From Penicillium oxalicum (Eukaryota; Ascomycota; Eurotiomycetes; Eurotiales; Aspergillaceae): a DNA stretch of 64,000 nt. The translations under genes and the position numbers were made by a program. Positions 1-10,594 of this stretch are shown here, piece by piece; positions within the stretch are counted from its first letter, which is position 1; the number at the start of each line of letters is the position of its first letter. The notes beneath the pieces are model-generated. The model had not been told where the DNA came from, did not search any database, and saw only the letters and a program-made list of their open reading frames with translations. Location: contig NC_064650.1 of the NCBI RefSeq assembly GCF_001723175.1, forward strand, positions 4,960,001 through 5,024,000, written 5' to 3'.

Positions 1-262
1 TCGTTGTTTCAATATTCATTGACTCGACTTGGGGAACCGGGAAAAGCACGGTTAGCGGTGGATCATCCATAAAATGGACTGTGCTGGATGCTCATTTGGA
101 CATAGCGGGGGAGAACTTTACAGGTGTGGCTCAAATCCCAAGGCGATGCAGGATGCCATTTTCTCCATATGTACCCCTATGCAGATGCTTTGGGGGCCTG
201 TGAGAGCCCATAGGTCATGTATTGTATTGTATTGCGCCGAATGAATGGTTGCAGGTTCTCAT

Positions 263-284
263 GGGGGGGGGGGGGGGGGGGGGG
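263..284. repeat. Poly-G tract, 22 nt
   Basis: An uninterrupted run of G on the plus strand in non-coding sequence. Similar C runs occur at 22006-22023, 40350-40368 and 50036-50053. The exact length is probably unreliable in any assembly. Confidence 0.9.
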
Positions 285-1970
285 CGTCTTCACAGGTCCG
301 CGGCTTTTGATCGACAGGGTGCGTAATCGTCTTATCATGCAGATCTGATTGGTGGAGAGACCGCTTGACACACGACGCTGACTAGAAAATGGATTAAAAT
401 GGGAATTATTCTTCCTGGGCCGTGGGATGAACGGTGCTGTCACGGGTATTCAAGAGACTTTCATCCATGTTGAATCGGAGCATTCCACCCTATGAAGGTA
501 CTGTGCCCATGATCTCGCTCTTTTCAAGTCTGCCAAATGTGTTGGGATATTGAGTAATTAGGTACTGTGCAAAGTTGATCAAATTCATCATACTCACCTT
601 TTTGATAAGACATGTAATCAACCCCGATTCCCTCCCCCACGGATCTTTTATTTCCATTTTCAAATGGGGTATTTCCCTCTTTGCCAAGAGGCGCTTCCAG
701 CGGAAATGCCACCGCTCGGAAAAGATGCCCTCGGCGATTCTTCGTCCCTCGACCACATGGTTCCAGTCGGCATTCATCTTTCATATGTGCTGTACCAATG
801 TCCTCTATACCCGGCAACTCTACGTTCAAAGTGGATGCTTGACGGCCCAACCTTGCGCCTGAGCGGTAACCGATACAGTGATACCTCAACGACCACCGAG
901 ACACTTATGTATCAAGATGTTATCCAATCCTACCTGGCCAACTATGTCCGATTGTACTCTATCTCGTATACATCCACAGGGTACAGCTCACCGAACAACA
1001 ACAGGCCGTAAATACCTCACCGGAAAAATGTGGACATCTCCAAGTCGCGCACGGGGGATTTCTTCACGAGGCACCACTTTCCGGCGGAGTCCTGCTGATA
1101 ACAGGAACCAGACGATGTCATCCGGCGCTGAATTCGCGGCTATCATCGTCGTCTCGCCTCGAGTCAGGTGGGGAGTGGGGGGTGGGGAAAGCGTCCCACC
1201 AGTCTCAAGTCCCAACTGGGTTTGATTTTTCGAGGACAATCTTTTGGGAGAGCGTGCCGGTGGGATTTTGGGGTTGATTTTGAGAATCTTGAAGAGTCTC
1301 GGGCCGGTCTGGTCTTGGCGATGGGCGATGGGCGAGGGGAGATCTAACGGACGACCTTCTCCAAGGAGATAAGAAAGATGTAGAAAGAAAAAAACAAAAA
1401 TAAAATCCAAACGAGCTATTACGTTCGCATTGATGTTCAAAAGAGTCGGTGACTCAGAGAGCACGGTGGACCCCTATGTTGGGAGTGCAGATGGAAATGA
1501 GAGTGAGCAACGACTTTGCGCTCACACGATGCAAGCGTGAGCGCAAAGGTCTTTTCCACGAGCGGAAAGGATGTTGAGTTGACCCGACTACCTGCCTTAC
1601 AACGATCGAATGATGCCATCGCCACCTGTGAACCAGACGATCTGCGGGGCCCGACCCTCGTCAGCGGTCACGTTCCCTCCCGGTGCCTCCTCTACACTCT
1701 TCGGCCATCCAGCGCTCGAACAAGGCTATGCTGCGGGGAGGATCTACGTCATGTCAGGTCGATGAAAACACTCCTACATGAACACGTCAAGAGGGTCTAG
1801 AGCGGCACTGAGGTCAGATGAAGAAAGGTCTATAACTGCCGCTAATCGATGCAATGCTGGACAGCGTGTCCGAGGGGGACTAGAGTACAGGAGTTGCGCG
1901 TGGATACCTAATGACACTGGCCCATCAAATGACCCATCCATACATTGTGGGGAAGCGTCCGAAGCCAAGT

Positions 1971-1976
<6 letters not shown>

Positions 1977-2029
<53 letters not shown>
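1977..2029. repeat. (GA)n microsatellite
   Basis: About 26 uninterrupted GA units in non-coding DNA. It creates spurious Ser-Leu or Arg-Glu repeat frames on both strands, which I did not call as genes. Confidence 0.95.
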
Positions 2030-2030
<1 letters not shown>

Positions 2031-2369
2031 CCGCGCCAAGCCTCCAGGCATCATGCATCCTCGGTGACGCACGCCTGGTATCTGGCTGTGTACTGTACTT
2101 GAGACTGGCCGACCATTCACACCCGCCGGCGGGATGCCCAGGCATGTTCTGTGTTCTGGAACGCTGCTGGGGCGGGACTGGCTGCCACGTGCCAGCTTCC
2201 ACGCGGCAAGCCCCTCGATAAGAGGAATCATCTCAATGCTGCTGTGATATTGACTACAATCCGGGACCCGTTAGATCCGTAGACCCGTAGACCCCGACAC
2301 CGACAAGATTCGGAGATCTGGATCATCAAATATCCTTGTGCTCATCCCGGAATGCTGGGCTGACCAGCC

Positions 2370-4669
2370 TCAACCGCTGACGGCCCGCTGCCGAAGCCAG
2401 CGGAGGACCCACTCGACTAAGATGCCCAGATCCTGCGAGATTTCTAGAACCCGGGCAATTTTCTCGCGCATGTCGTGCAGTTTCGGCCGACCAGAGTCAA
2501 CTCCTTGCATCTCTGTATCCCCACCATCGCTGTTCGGGTCATTGACGTGGTCCACATCCGTGACAGTGATGCGTCCGTTGAGACCGATTTCAAACGAGAG
2601 AGACACCTGCAAAGGCTCCCGCCCAAAGACTCCCGTGTAGAAGTTGCTGGAATCCGTCACGAGGAGCATCAGAGCGGGGGCTTGACCGATCGGTGTCCGA
2701 AGGGTCACATCCACCCGAACGTCGTCGAGATATGTGGTCCCATGAAGAGGGGTTGCATTGGACGCAGAGCCGGAGAAGGCATTAGAGAAATCATCCCCAA
2801 ACAGATTGCTCAGCTTCTCCTCGTTAGGATCATCGTTGCACAGCGTAATGGTATCAGTCTGTCCGGTGGAGAAGAGCTCGGAGCTCGGCGTAGCTGGTTC
2901 GCGAAGCGTAGCGTCCTTCGGGGTCTCTCGTGGGCTCTTCTTCTCGGTTGACGGACCGCTCGTCACTTGACGAATCAAGTTTGCCAACAGTGCGTATCGG
3001 CGGAATACCTGAATGCTGTTAGTGATGGCAAGAAACATTAGCGGCGAAGACACACACGTACCGGAATGACTTCAGCAATCTGCCGCGGATGTGAGAAGGG
3101 AAGGTCGCGAATGGTACGACCGGCAACAGACTCAAATGCCTGGAAGGTGTACTCGTGGTAATTCGTGCATGGCGAATCAGTCGAATCAAAGGTTTGAACC
3201 GATTTTCGGCATCTCCTTCGACCAGGCTGCGGCGTGGCATCTGGCTGAGAGCCTCCTGACGTGACCAGGCTGTCATATGTGAACATCTTGAACTCTTGGG
3301 GAAGCTGCATCCCCAAATGGCGGTAGATTTCGGACGCCGCCAGGATTGGGACATGGAGGGGTGGATCGAGTCTCGCAACAAAGCGACGATTTGGAGGCGT
3401 GGATTCCAGCATGCTGGAGTCCAAGGCCATCGGGTCTGGATGATCACCGTGAGAAAGGCGCATAGTCTGCGGGGGCTCGAGCCAATTCACAACTTTTGAA
3501 TCGGCGCCAGCCCCTGGTTCGTTGCTTTCACCGCTTGTAAAGACATCGCTTGCCACCCATTCTTTCGAGATCCGGAGAGATGGGTACCCCTCCTCACATT
3601 CAATCATCACTGTCCACGTCTTTTGCTGCTCTCCTGTCCCATTCTCGTTTGAAGTTGGCACTTGATCAATGGCCATGGCCTCGGGGGAGGAATTCTTCTT
3701 AGCATCCAACGCTTTGGCCTGCTTGACCCAGTATTCTAGCCCGAGCCCAATACGAGTTCCCTTGTGCATGCTTGGACGTCCGACGACTCCGGCACAAAGA
3801 TGTTCATGTTCACCGCCGTACTTTTCATTCTTCTCTTCCGCGGACCAGACCCGTTTCAGATTTTCCTCGAGACCTTCTAGCGCCTCAAAACAGTTGACTT
3901 GTTGGCTCAGTTTGTCGAGCTTTCGGAGCCAGTGTAAATTGTCAAGGAATGCCTGCAGTGACCGCCACCTGCCATGCTCGACATCTTTGAGTGATTGTAC
4001 GAGGTTTCGTTTCAAGACCTCGGAAGCTTCGTCTCGTCTTTCGCCTTCCTCGTAGTCGGGGGTTGCATATCGCAGACTGACATCCTTGACAACTTCTTGA
4101 CCGGGATAAAAGTCAATTTCAAGGTCGACAAAGTTTCCCGCGATGTTGAGGTTATTATCCCCCCACATCGAGTCGAACCCCTCCAGTTGACTCAACCGTT
4201 CAATCCCCTCTCGAGACACTCCTCGACCAGCGACGCGTGCTCGTAGACATTGAACCACATCCTGAATTCGTCGCCTCTGCTCCTCGTTGCTGTCGCGCAG
4301 GGCTCCGTTCAACTTGGTTCCCTGCATCCCCAATGCCTGAATATCCTTGTCGTTCATACCGTGGCCAGTGATATTCTCCTGAATTATAGGCAAGGGACTG
4401 ATCCCCGCAAAACCACCAAGGGCGAGTAGCGCAGAAGGTGAGCTGAAGTTGACAAGATCATCGGCAGTGCCTGGGACCGCCAAGGGTGTTGCGTATTGAT
4501 GAGCCTGAGATGAGACGCTATTCTGCGCTGCGTGACCAGGCCCCGAGGCCACAGGTGTTCGTATTGAGGGCGATTTATGTGCTATCGACCGAAGAGGAGC
4601 CGATGTTGGGTGAGGAGAAGAGGTGAGGTGAGTTGGCGTTGCGCCAGGTTTGGCTGACGGAGTAGCCAT
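2370..4669 (-). CDS. MED1: Mediator complex subunit 1 (Med1)
   Basis: Subunit of the Mediator coactivator, which links transcription factors to RNA polymerase II in the nucleus. Two exons: 4669-3062 and 3008-2370. The intron 3009-3061 has a GTACGT donor and a CAG acceptor and restores the family-typical stretch IPVFRRYALL across the junction. The protein is 748 aa. Residues 1 to about 90 are Ser/Thr/Pro-rich and disordered, followed by the Med1 domain, with a charged helical stretch around LEENLKRVWSAEEKNEKYGG. The frame is open further upstream, but MATPSAKPGATP at 4669 is the usual fungal Med1 start, so I chose it. It is divergent from the gene at 5147 with 477 bp between starts. Identification is by resemblance to fungal Med1; I am fairly sure. 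Confidence 0.88.
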
Positions 4670-5146
4670 TTCTGGAAGAGATCCTGTGGAGTTCGTGGTC
4701 GCAGTACAAGCAAACACCAGACAAATTGGTGAGTAGGAGGCTCCGCTTGCCACTCCAAGGTGAATATGCAGTCCAACGTCAAGTTGGGGTAACCTTTAGC
4801 TGTGCTACCGATTGATTGCGCTCGCTCTGCAGAGATCTCGAAACCTTCAAGACTGCATTGCAAGAAACAGTCGCTTCGTTACAGGTGAATACGAGATGCC
4901 AACTCTTAGTTTGTCATAGCTTGGCCTCGCAATTGCGAAACTTCTGCGAAAAACACGGCCCTGGGCGAGAAGAGCAGCATCTATCGACAGCTCTCAGGTG
5001 GATGAAGCTGGAGATATTCGAGCACACCGCCCGCCAGACCGCCTAGATCGGCACGATGACCGCATCACAGGGCATCTTCGGAGATTCGAAGCTCAGCGAC
5101 ATCACATACAAAATCTTCATTGCAATTGTTTTTTTGGTCGCCTGAC
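4670..5146. promoter_or_regulatory. Divergent promoter region, MED1 / mitochondrial protein
   Basis: 477 bp between the start codons of two head-to-head genes. No specific binding site was identified. Confidence 0.5.
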
Positions 5147-6115
5147 ATGTTTAGCAGGATTTGCACAGCGAGGTCGATAAGCCGACAGGCTTTCAAAGTC
5201 CCAGGGTGGCCACAAGTACGCCTCGTGTCGTCACTCGAAAGCAACCCTCACATTGTACGGGAAACCCCAACGCGCACGAAACAACAGTTTCACAGTCCAA
5301 TGATGCTGACATGCTCACAGTATGTTTTCCCCGTAAAAGGAAATGATAATTCAAATATACTCTCACTTCTACCAACCGAGCCCGTCAATCCTGATCTTGC
5401 CATTGGAGTCACCAACAAGCTACCGCCGACCCCGGACTCTCTGAGAGAGAACCCCAAATTTTTGGACATCCTTCATGAAGTTTTCGCCAAGCATGCCCAT
5501 GAAGATCCGGAAGCCCAGTCTCAGGCTCAGGTCATGGTCTCAACGTCAGGCGCAAATCTTTACACCGGTGGCGTCCTGGTGTCTAGCAAACGGTCAAACA
5601 GAAAGCACGTGGAAGCCGAAGATTCCAGCGGAGGCGCAAGTGGTCAAGGTGGTGCCGGTGGTGGTGGCCAAGGGGGGTGGATTCATCTCTCAGACAGGAG
5701 GCGAGCTCCCGAATTCGGCAGAACTGCATGGTTCGACGACAAAATCCGCTCTGATGGGTAGGACACTGGCTAATTATCGTACAGGCCAGAGGATATCTTC
5801 GGCAGTCTTGAGGTCGGTGGGGACGGTCAATTTGTGGGGGGGAACGGCAAGTATCAAGCAAGCGGTATGTTGAGGAGTTGGAGTCGATTCGACTATCAAG
5901 GCAAGTTTTATCCGAGCTAACCTCTGTTTTTGTCTGACAGGCACCTATCGAATGGTCACTCGTGACGGCATGTAAGTTTTCTATTACGGAGTGGTCAAGA
6001 CCAATCTTGCGAGCTTCAAATACGCTAATACCGTCTATCTGCACACAGTCTAGGCTTGACACCTTTCTTGCGAGACAAACTCGTGCAACGCCTCCGAGAG
6101 CTGGACCAGCAATGA
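5147..6115 (+). CDS. Conserved small mitochondrial-type protein, function unknown
   Basis: I do not recognise a named family. Five exons (5147-5254, 5321-5730, 5785-5864, 5941-5971, 6049-6115) give 231 aa with all frames closing correctly. The second intron uses a less common GTTCGA donor; it is supported because it yields RTAWPEDIFGSLEV. The first intron (5255-5320) has a length divisible by three, so a reading frame passes through it by chance. The N-terminus (MFSRICTARSISRQAFK) is Arg/Ser-rich without acidic residues, as in a mitochondrial presequence. The middle has a Gly-rich segment (GGASGQGGAGGGGQGG). The C-terminal part (PEDIFGSLEV, GTYRMVTRDGILG, LRDKLVQRLRELDQQ) looks like the conserved core. 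Mitochondrial location is inferred, not shown. Confidence 0.75.
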
Positions 6116-6584
6116 GGTACACTTCTCAGGGGACTTTCCTTCGACTTGACAACCAAGGTTCGGAGTTTGTATAGTATTCATGTAACATAAGACTCAACTC
6201 GAAGTAGTCGCGGAAACGTGTGGTATATTCCACTTGTATGAGAAGCGAATAATGCCCCTAAGAGCCAGGCTGAAATATTCCGGCGAGGATGCCTGCTGTT
6301 GGTCTCGAACCTAATCTCATTAATTGTCTCCAAAATCTCAAACGGACGACCCCGAATTTGGCATGCCATCGCCCTCGATAAATTGGGGAGTATAGGATAC
6401 CGCCTGAAGAAAAGATTGTTATTGTGTAGTCGGGCGATGAGGCCATATTGAGTGCCCATATATTTGTTTCAGGTTGTTCCTTGCGTATTTCATAGGCGAT
6501 AACATGGCCTTTACAATTATTGCGTATGGATTTTAACTAGAATTCCCCAAAGACATCTATCATAGCTCTGCTCAATCTGGAGGG
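6116..6584. other. Convergent intergenic region
   Basis: 469 bp between two stop codons. It should hold the 3' ends of both neighbours. I see no gene or repeat in it. Confidence 0.5.
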
Positions 6585-7929
6585 TTACTTCTTGAAAAAG
6601 CTCGTTATGCGTTGCGATCCATCTGTGGGTTTCGACCCGCTGGACTTTCTCCATGGCGTATTGTGGGTAGCACTCCTTGATCTGCCCTTCTGCGGTGAGA
6701 TTCCGACATGATCTTGATGAATCTTCTTGCTTTTGGCTTCGTCCCCATCATCTGGGATAGGCTTTTCGGGAGAGTGTTCTCTTTTGACACCTCGTGGGGC
6801 ATTCTCTAGCTCTGGTGTTCCCTCATGAACCTTGGTATCTGTCTCTTTCTTCGGTGAAGCCGACTTGGCCTTGGCATTGGCGAAGAAATTAGCGATATTG
6901 CTCTTATTTTCTTTGCTATCGACCGGGATGATAAAATCGGGAGAGTTGTTGCCGACTTTACCCACGTCCTTTGAAACGGGGTAGCATTCGAGGTCGCCCT
7001 GGTAGGGCTTGAGGATGCACTGTAATTCGCTCGACCATGTTTTCCGGTCTGGATCGAGCCATGTTCGCATTTCATCACTTCCGTAATCCAGTATCACGGG
7101 CATTCGGTCATGTAGGAAATTCAAGTAGGAGTTTGATGATGTGGTGATTACCGTATAGGTGTAGAGCTTATTGTCAGATCCTGTACATACTTGTCAACAT
7201 GGGCTCTAGATGTGCTTTTTCAGGACCATCGGAGTAACCCTGGGTTAGAAGCTCTGCGTTTTGGCGGCAGTTTGAGCAGGAAGTTAACTCACCTTCGTAT
7301 TGGACACAGTCCCATAGCCCAGCAAAACACATCAAATCCCCGTCCTTCCGTCGGACGAAATGCGGAACTTTCTCTTTACCACCGGGCCCCTTCTTCAGCC
7401 ATTCATAGAAGCCCTGACATATGACGAGACATCTTTTGCGTTGTTTCATCGTTGTCCACATTCCCCGATTCTCCACAAGGGAATCATCTCGACAATTGAT
7501 GGTGCGCATCATGGACCCGTAATCCGGCTGACGCTTAGTCCAGAAAGGAATCAGACCCCACTTCATACCCTGAAGCTTGTATTTGGGATGCGATTGGCAT
7601 GTAGTCCCCTCGTTCTGAGAGCTAGGCTGTTCTTCATCTTTGGGGGTGTTGCCCTGCGGCTTATCGTGCGCATCGGTGCCTTGCTCAGAGGATTCTTTGG
7701 CGTCAGGAGCTTCAGCACGGTAGACCACGCCAATGTTACCCGGCGCAAAATTATACGTTTCGCGAACTTCATCATCATCTGGAGCTTCATCTACTTGCAT
7801 TCCTCGCTCCTGGAGCTGCTGCTGGATGAATGCTAAGCGCTGTATTTGATTTCGTTAGACCAGGTCCAAACGGGGCGCGAACAAGGCAATAGCGGGCCTC
7901 ACCACGCCAAGTGCATATCTCCCACACAT
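6585..7929 (-). CDS. HMCES: SRAP-domain abasic-site protein (HMCES/YedK family)
   Basis: SRAP proteins trap abasic sites in single-stranded DNA by forming a covalent thiazolidine with their N-terminal cysteine and protect replication forks. Three exons: 7929-7903, 7839-7293 and 7180-6585; 389 aa. The first exon is only nine codons and encodes MCGRYALGV, so Cys2, the catalytic residue once Met is removed, is present. Other active-site residues are visible: Asn124 (MRTINCRDDS), Glu155 (GFYEW) and His215 (NFLHDRMPVIL). All four catalytic positions known for the family are intact. After about residue 290 the protein becomes charged and disordered, ending in SQRITSFFKK, a PCNA-box-like tail. It is head-to-head with the TPR gene; 354 bp separate the starts. 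Confidence 0.93.
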
Positions 7930-8283
7930 GATCAAACCCAGTCCGATCCAGGACTGATGTCTTGCTATGCAAAAATTCAGCTGCCTGTATGTTTTAAATG
8001 TGAAAACAAATGTAGGACGGGCGGATTGCCCAGGGAAAGACCTGCTCAGATGAGGTTCAAAAGAGTCCAGTTCCATTCCGGCGACGTCATTGGATCGAGA
8101 CCATTGCGGCGGAAAAACGGAGTGCGGCGAAATTCCACCTCCACCAATTCCTCAGGCCCGTTAGTTCGCGCCAATTCTCAGACACTTGCATCGCCGACGA
8201 CAAAACCCCCACGGCGGCATTGAAACAGTACACAGCATCAGTCGAAATTGCATACAATCTGCAGCTTCTCAGAGTCAGCGACA
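7930..8283. promoter_or_regulatory. Divergent promoter region, HMCES / TPR gene
   Basis: 354 bp between two start codons on opposite strands; a compact shared upstream region. No specific site was assigned. Confidence 0.5.
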
Positions 8284-9750
8284 ATGTATCGAACAGCGTC
8301 GAGGCGCGTCTGCGCCCAAGCTTCCAAGCTCGTATCATCACAGCAACAGCAATGGACAGCGACCCGATCAATACATCAGATTCAGCTTGCTCGGCCTACA
8401 CCATATTCCAGGTCCTCTAGATGTATGGCTATTAGCATGCCAAGCTCCTCTGCTCGCCACCTCACAACTGCGCAAAAAATTCGCATGAAATACCGCGAAG
8501 CGTCCAAGGGCGTCTTCCGCAAGAACCCGATCTTGCTTCCTCTCGCCATTTTCTCCGTGGTCGGCGGTATCGTCGTTTTCGCATACGTATCCTACGTGGA
8601 GGTGACTCGTGTTCAGCCTCAGTATCACAAGTTTCCCGCGCCGGTCACGGAGAAGCTGCGCACGGCAGTGTATTACACCGAAATCAGCCTGAACCCACCA
8701 AAGGCCTTGACTGCTTACAAGGAGGCCCTGAAAATCGCCCTGGAAATGGGAATGCATCCTTTCTCGGATGAAGTTTTGGGTATCAAGCTGCAGGTTGCCA
8801 TGATGTTGGAAAAGTCCGGACTGGTCAAGCCTGCGGTCGAGGTGCTTGAGCGTACCAAGATGGAAGCTTTGAGGTGGATCGAGGAAGGTCGCAAGTCAGA
8901 GACATCCGCCGCAGATTCTGCAAGTGCCGAGAAGGAGCTTTTGAACGCGCGCAACTCACCCACAAGCGTCCAACCCAATGAGGAGGACTTGCAGGAAACA
9001 TTGAAGCAAATGAAGGAAAATCAAGAATTCGAGGCCAGACAGCGCGATCGTGCTCTCAAAAAAGTGGTTGGGATCGAGATGAAACTTGCCGAGCTGTACG
9101 CGAGCGATTACATGCAGGACGAGAAAAAGGCCGAGGAGTCTCAGGTTGCCGCCGTGGAGCTGTGTTTGAAAGAGCTCAACAGACGGCAGAAGCTTGGTCT
9201 TCCCATCGGTGGAGGTAGTACCTCGAACGAAGGCAACACCGAGGCATGGCTGAGCATGACTGAGATTGCGACCGCATTGGCCGAACTCGCCGATACGTAC
9301 ACGGCAAAGGAGCGTGCCGAGCTTGCAATGCCTCTGTATCTGCGCGCATTAGACCTGATTCGTACCGCAGAGGGTAACACACCCTCCTGCAAGCAGGTCG
9401 TTCTATTGAACAGCGTCGCCACCGCGATGGTCGGCCAAGCTCAGCTTCCAGTCAAATCCCGATCGCAGGAGAAACAGGCCGTGTCAAGGGAGCAAAGTAT
9501 TGACGCTGCTCGTCAATGGGCGCAGAAGGCTATCGATGTCGCCGCGTACATTCAGCCGCCTGTTCGTGACGAGGAGTGCGATATCACCTGCGTGGTTGCG
9601 ACCTATAATCTGGGTGAGATCGCCGAGCTGCAGGGCAAGTCAGACGTAGCGCTGCAGCGTTATAAAGAGGCCAAGTCGCTTGCCCAAGGGTTGGCTTATG
9701 AGGATGGAATCGCCATGGCAGACCAAGCTTTGAAGCGTCTGAAAAATTGA
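8284..9750 (+). CDS. Mitochondrial inner-membrane TPR protein, Mgr3-like
   Basis: Single exon, 488 aa. The N-terminus (MYRTASRRVCAQASKLV) is basic and Ser/Ala-rich, as expected for a mitochondrial presequence. Residues about 83-103 (ILLPLAIFSVVGGIVVFAYV) form one membrane segment. The rest is helical with TPR-like pairs, for example YTEISLNPPKALTAYKEALK, ELAMPLYLRALDLI and LGEIAELQGKSDVALQRYKEA. This architecture (presequence, one TM, soluble TPR domain) is that of yeast Mgr3, an adaptor that delivers substrates to the i-AAA protease; TTC19-type proteins are an alternative. I chose the ATG at 8284 because the frame upstream of it has no presequence character. The family assignment is from architecture, not alignment. 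Confidence 0.8.
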   Translation: MYRTASRRVCAQASKLVSSQQQQWTATRSIHQIQLARPTPYSRSSRCMAISMPSSSARHLTTAQKIRMKYREASKGVFRKNPILLPLAIFSVVGGIVVFAYVSYVEVTRVQPQYHKFPAPVTEKLRTAVYYTEISLNPPKALTAYKEALKIALEMGMHPFSDEVLGIKLQVAMMLEKSGLVKPAVEVLERTKMEALRWIEEGRKSETSAADSASAEKELLNARNSPTSVQPNEEDLQETLKQMKENQEFEARQRDRALKKVVGIEMKLAELYASDYMQDEKKAEESQVAAVELCLKELNRRQKLGLPIGGGSTSNEGNTEAWLSMTEIATALAELADTYTAKERAELAMPLYLRALDLIRTAEGNTPSCKQVVLLNSVATAMVGQAQLPVKSRSQEKQAVSREQSIDAARQWAQKAIDVAAYIQPPVRDEECDITCVVATYNLGEIAELQGKSDVALQRYKEAKSLAQGLAYEDGIAMADQALKRLKN

Positions 9751-10594
9751 AACCTGCCACCAAGTGACGACGAGCATGTCATGGAATACGGATCGGCTCT
9801 TGTACATTACCGCAATATAGAAACCCCTAGCTCTCAATTTATGTATATCCCGCCACATACTTACGTGGTAAGCGCCCGCCTGCCGAGGGGCGATATGTAG
9901 ATTCAAGATTGTACATCTGACTGCCAATGCCTTTCAGAATCATATCTGCAACATTATGTCTTCTTCAATGACAGAAAATCGAAGCGATGGAGGCGGTAAA
10001 TGGATATTTACCACTTCGGTAGATACCTGCCTTGAAGTGTCAACGTGAATTTTGCTCATTGGAATACGCCAGGAAATTAACTTGGATATTCATGGGAACC
10101 CAGCCCCGGCACTACCAGACCCGACACAGTTGATCTTGATGAACCACCTATCACTTCCAGCAGGCACGCAAAAGTGCAACATCAATGATGAGCAAGCAAT
10201 CCAGAATAGCCGTGAGCCATGGCGACGGACGGGAGGGTAGACAGGTCCATCGTCAGTTGCCTCCTTACGAGGAGATATCTACTTGGTATAGCGTGGGCCA
10301 GAGTGAAGAAAAAAAAAGGAAACATTTTGATGCCTTATGTGGTATTAGAACATCACACGCCCTACAAGATTCCAGACATTCGATTTTAATGGCGAATCAA
10401 GTAAGCTAAGGCGTGTCAGAAAACCTTCTCACTCATCGGTGAAAAGCGCTTCATTGCTCGTGGCTCATACATCCCAAACCAAATCAATGCCCATCTTGCT
10501 CTGGTTTTGAACTTTTTTTTGATTCCCTTGACGATAGATCAAAAAGAGGCCTCCTCCCTTCTCTGCGTTCACTCACAACCATTCAACAACCCAT
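9751..10594. other. Convergent intergenic region
   Basis: 844 bp between the stop codons of the TPR gene and cpcB. Short frames only; no gene seen. Confidence 0.5.

Larger units (their letters stand above)
1..2369. other. Gene-free left edge
   Basis: No reading frame here has the length, start context and splice continuity of a gene. It holds a 22-nt poly-G run (263-284) and a (GA)n microsatellite (1977-2029). The right part is downstream of MED1, which ends at 2370 on the minus strand. Confidence 0.6.

Noticed and set aside
1774..2231. Ser-Leu and Arg-Glu repeat frames
   Set aside because: Produced by the (GA)n microsatellite; not genes.
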